The notes under the pieces are model-generated. The model worked only from the letters and a program-made list of their open reading frames with translations. It made no database searches and was not told the origin of the DNA. This document shows, one piece after another, positions 40,416 to 40,610 of a DNA stretch of 40,610 nt. The stretch spans positions 1-40,610 of the forward strand of contig DATBFX010000112.1 in assembly GCA_036558305.1 (NCBI GenBank). The letters are read 5' to 3'. The translations under genes were made by a program, and so were the position numbers. The stretch's first letter is position 1; every line of letters begins with the position of its first letter. This stretch comes from DATBFX01 sp036558305. GTDB taxonomy: Bacteria; Chloroflexota; Chloroflexia; Thermomicrobiales; UBA6265.

Positions 40416-40610
40416 ATGTCGATCGAGCCGAACACGCCCCGTTCCGCCCCGCCCGTGCCGCTCATCCCCCTCGCGGATCGCGAAATGGCGGCCCGGCTGC
40501 CGGTTCCCCTGACGCCGCTCGTCGGGCGCGAGCGCGAGGTCGCCTCCACCGCCGCGCTGATCGGCGACCCGGCCGTCCGCCTGGTGACTTTGACCGGCCC
40601 GGGCGGCGTC
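40416..40610 (+). CDS. LuxR-type ATPase regulator (3' truncated)
   Basis: The first 65 codons of a second member of the family represented at 21066-23510. After a Pro-rich N-terminus come VPLTPLVGREREVASTAALI and VRLVTLTGPGGV, the start of the P-loop, where the window ends. The ATG at 40416 is preceded by AGGTGA. By comparison with the first copy, NB-ARC-like, helical-repeat and LuxR DNA-binding parts should follow. It sits just outside the right end of the ISAs1-type element. Confidence 0.85.
   Translation, partial: MSIEPNTPRSAPPVPLIPLADREMAARLPVPLTPLVGREREVASTAALIGDPAVRLVTLTGPGGV

Noticed and set aside
40338..40429. An 11-base inverted repeat GGCTCGATCGA...TCGATCGAGCC around the start of the last gene
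   Set aside because: The arms are 70 bases apart and each is largely self-palindromic (TCGATCGA), so chance is likely; no gene logic supports it.
1..40610. tRNA, rRNA, CRISPR array or phage genes
   Set aside because: No T-loop-like GTTCGANTC pattern with matching stems, no regularly spaced repeats with spacers and no capsid, portal or integrase motifs were seen by reading; a search tool could still find a missed tRNA.

Overview
This is a GC-rich chromosomal segment, most likely from a Chloroflexota bacterium of the Thermomicrobia type. The call rests on several traits together: very large LuxR-type ATPase regulators opening with a conserved segment followed by GPGGVGKT, Tat-exported sugar-binding proteins without a lipobox, several secreted cupredoxin-like proteins, F420-type (LLM and DDN) oxidoreductases, and short palindromic or tandem 'word' repeats, some of them inside coding sequence. 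No rRNA, tRNA, CRISPR array or phage module was seen. The genus cannot be fixed from sequence reading alone.

Layout. (1) 1-9300 is a glycan-use locus: a 5'-truncated GH38 alpha-mannosidase-like gene, a Tat-exported ABC sugar-binding protein, one gene encoding both ABC permease halves, and a convergent second GH38 gene. No ATPase is encoded here, so a shared one elsewhere must serve the transporter. (2) 9420-9720 is a scar made of two gene tails, one SMP-30/gluconolactonase-like and one MMPL-like. (3) 9829-14800 holds a leftward run of TetR regulator, MMPL transporter and beta-carbonic anhydrase, and a divergent Gfo/Idh/MocA oxidoreductase. The shared intergenic region has a good promoter bracketed by two 17-bp palindromes with the same 15-bp core. 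(4) 15160-20879 holds a secreted cupredoxin, a small WYL-like protein, and a leftward set: MFS transporter, membrane-anchored CBM-like protein, opine-dehydrogenase-family enzyme and a small membrane protein. (5) 21066-23510 is a LuxR-ATPase regulator interrupted in frame by two palindromic repeats, one a perfect 30-bp-arm hairpin.

(6) 23762-26115 is a rightward cluster of four small, mostly secreted proteins. (7) 26319-28147 holds an LLM oxidoreductase whose 3' end is repeated (99 of 100 bases) on the far side of an AbrB/RelE-type toxin-antitoxin pair. (8) 28274-31000 holds an S51 peptidase, a retropepsin-like protease behind a DUF5678-like gene, and a PRC-barrel protein. (9) 30801-32248 is a two-gene operon of pyruvoyl arginine decarboxylase and a DUF2156-type acyltransferase. 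(10) 32532-37607 holds a DDN/ClbS fusion, a methyltransferase, an ASCH protein and four unrecognised genes, with one clear intrinsic terminator. (11) 38013-40610 holds a citrate synthase with Glu in the usual catalytic Asp position, an internally deleted ISAs1-type element with recognisable ends, and the start of another LuxR-ATPase regulator.

The main coherent biology is uptake and trimming of mannose-type glycans by region 1. The strongest unexplained signals are the paired TetR operators, the in-frame palindromic insertions, the repeat-flanked toxin-antitoxin cassette, the fused permease, and the arginine decarboxylase/acyltransferase operon. All coordinates and motifs were read by eye; family names come from motif recognition, not from searches.
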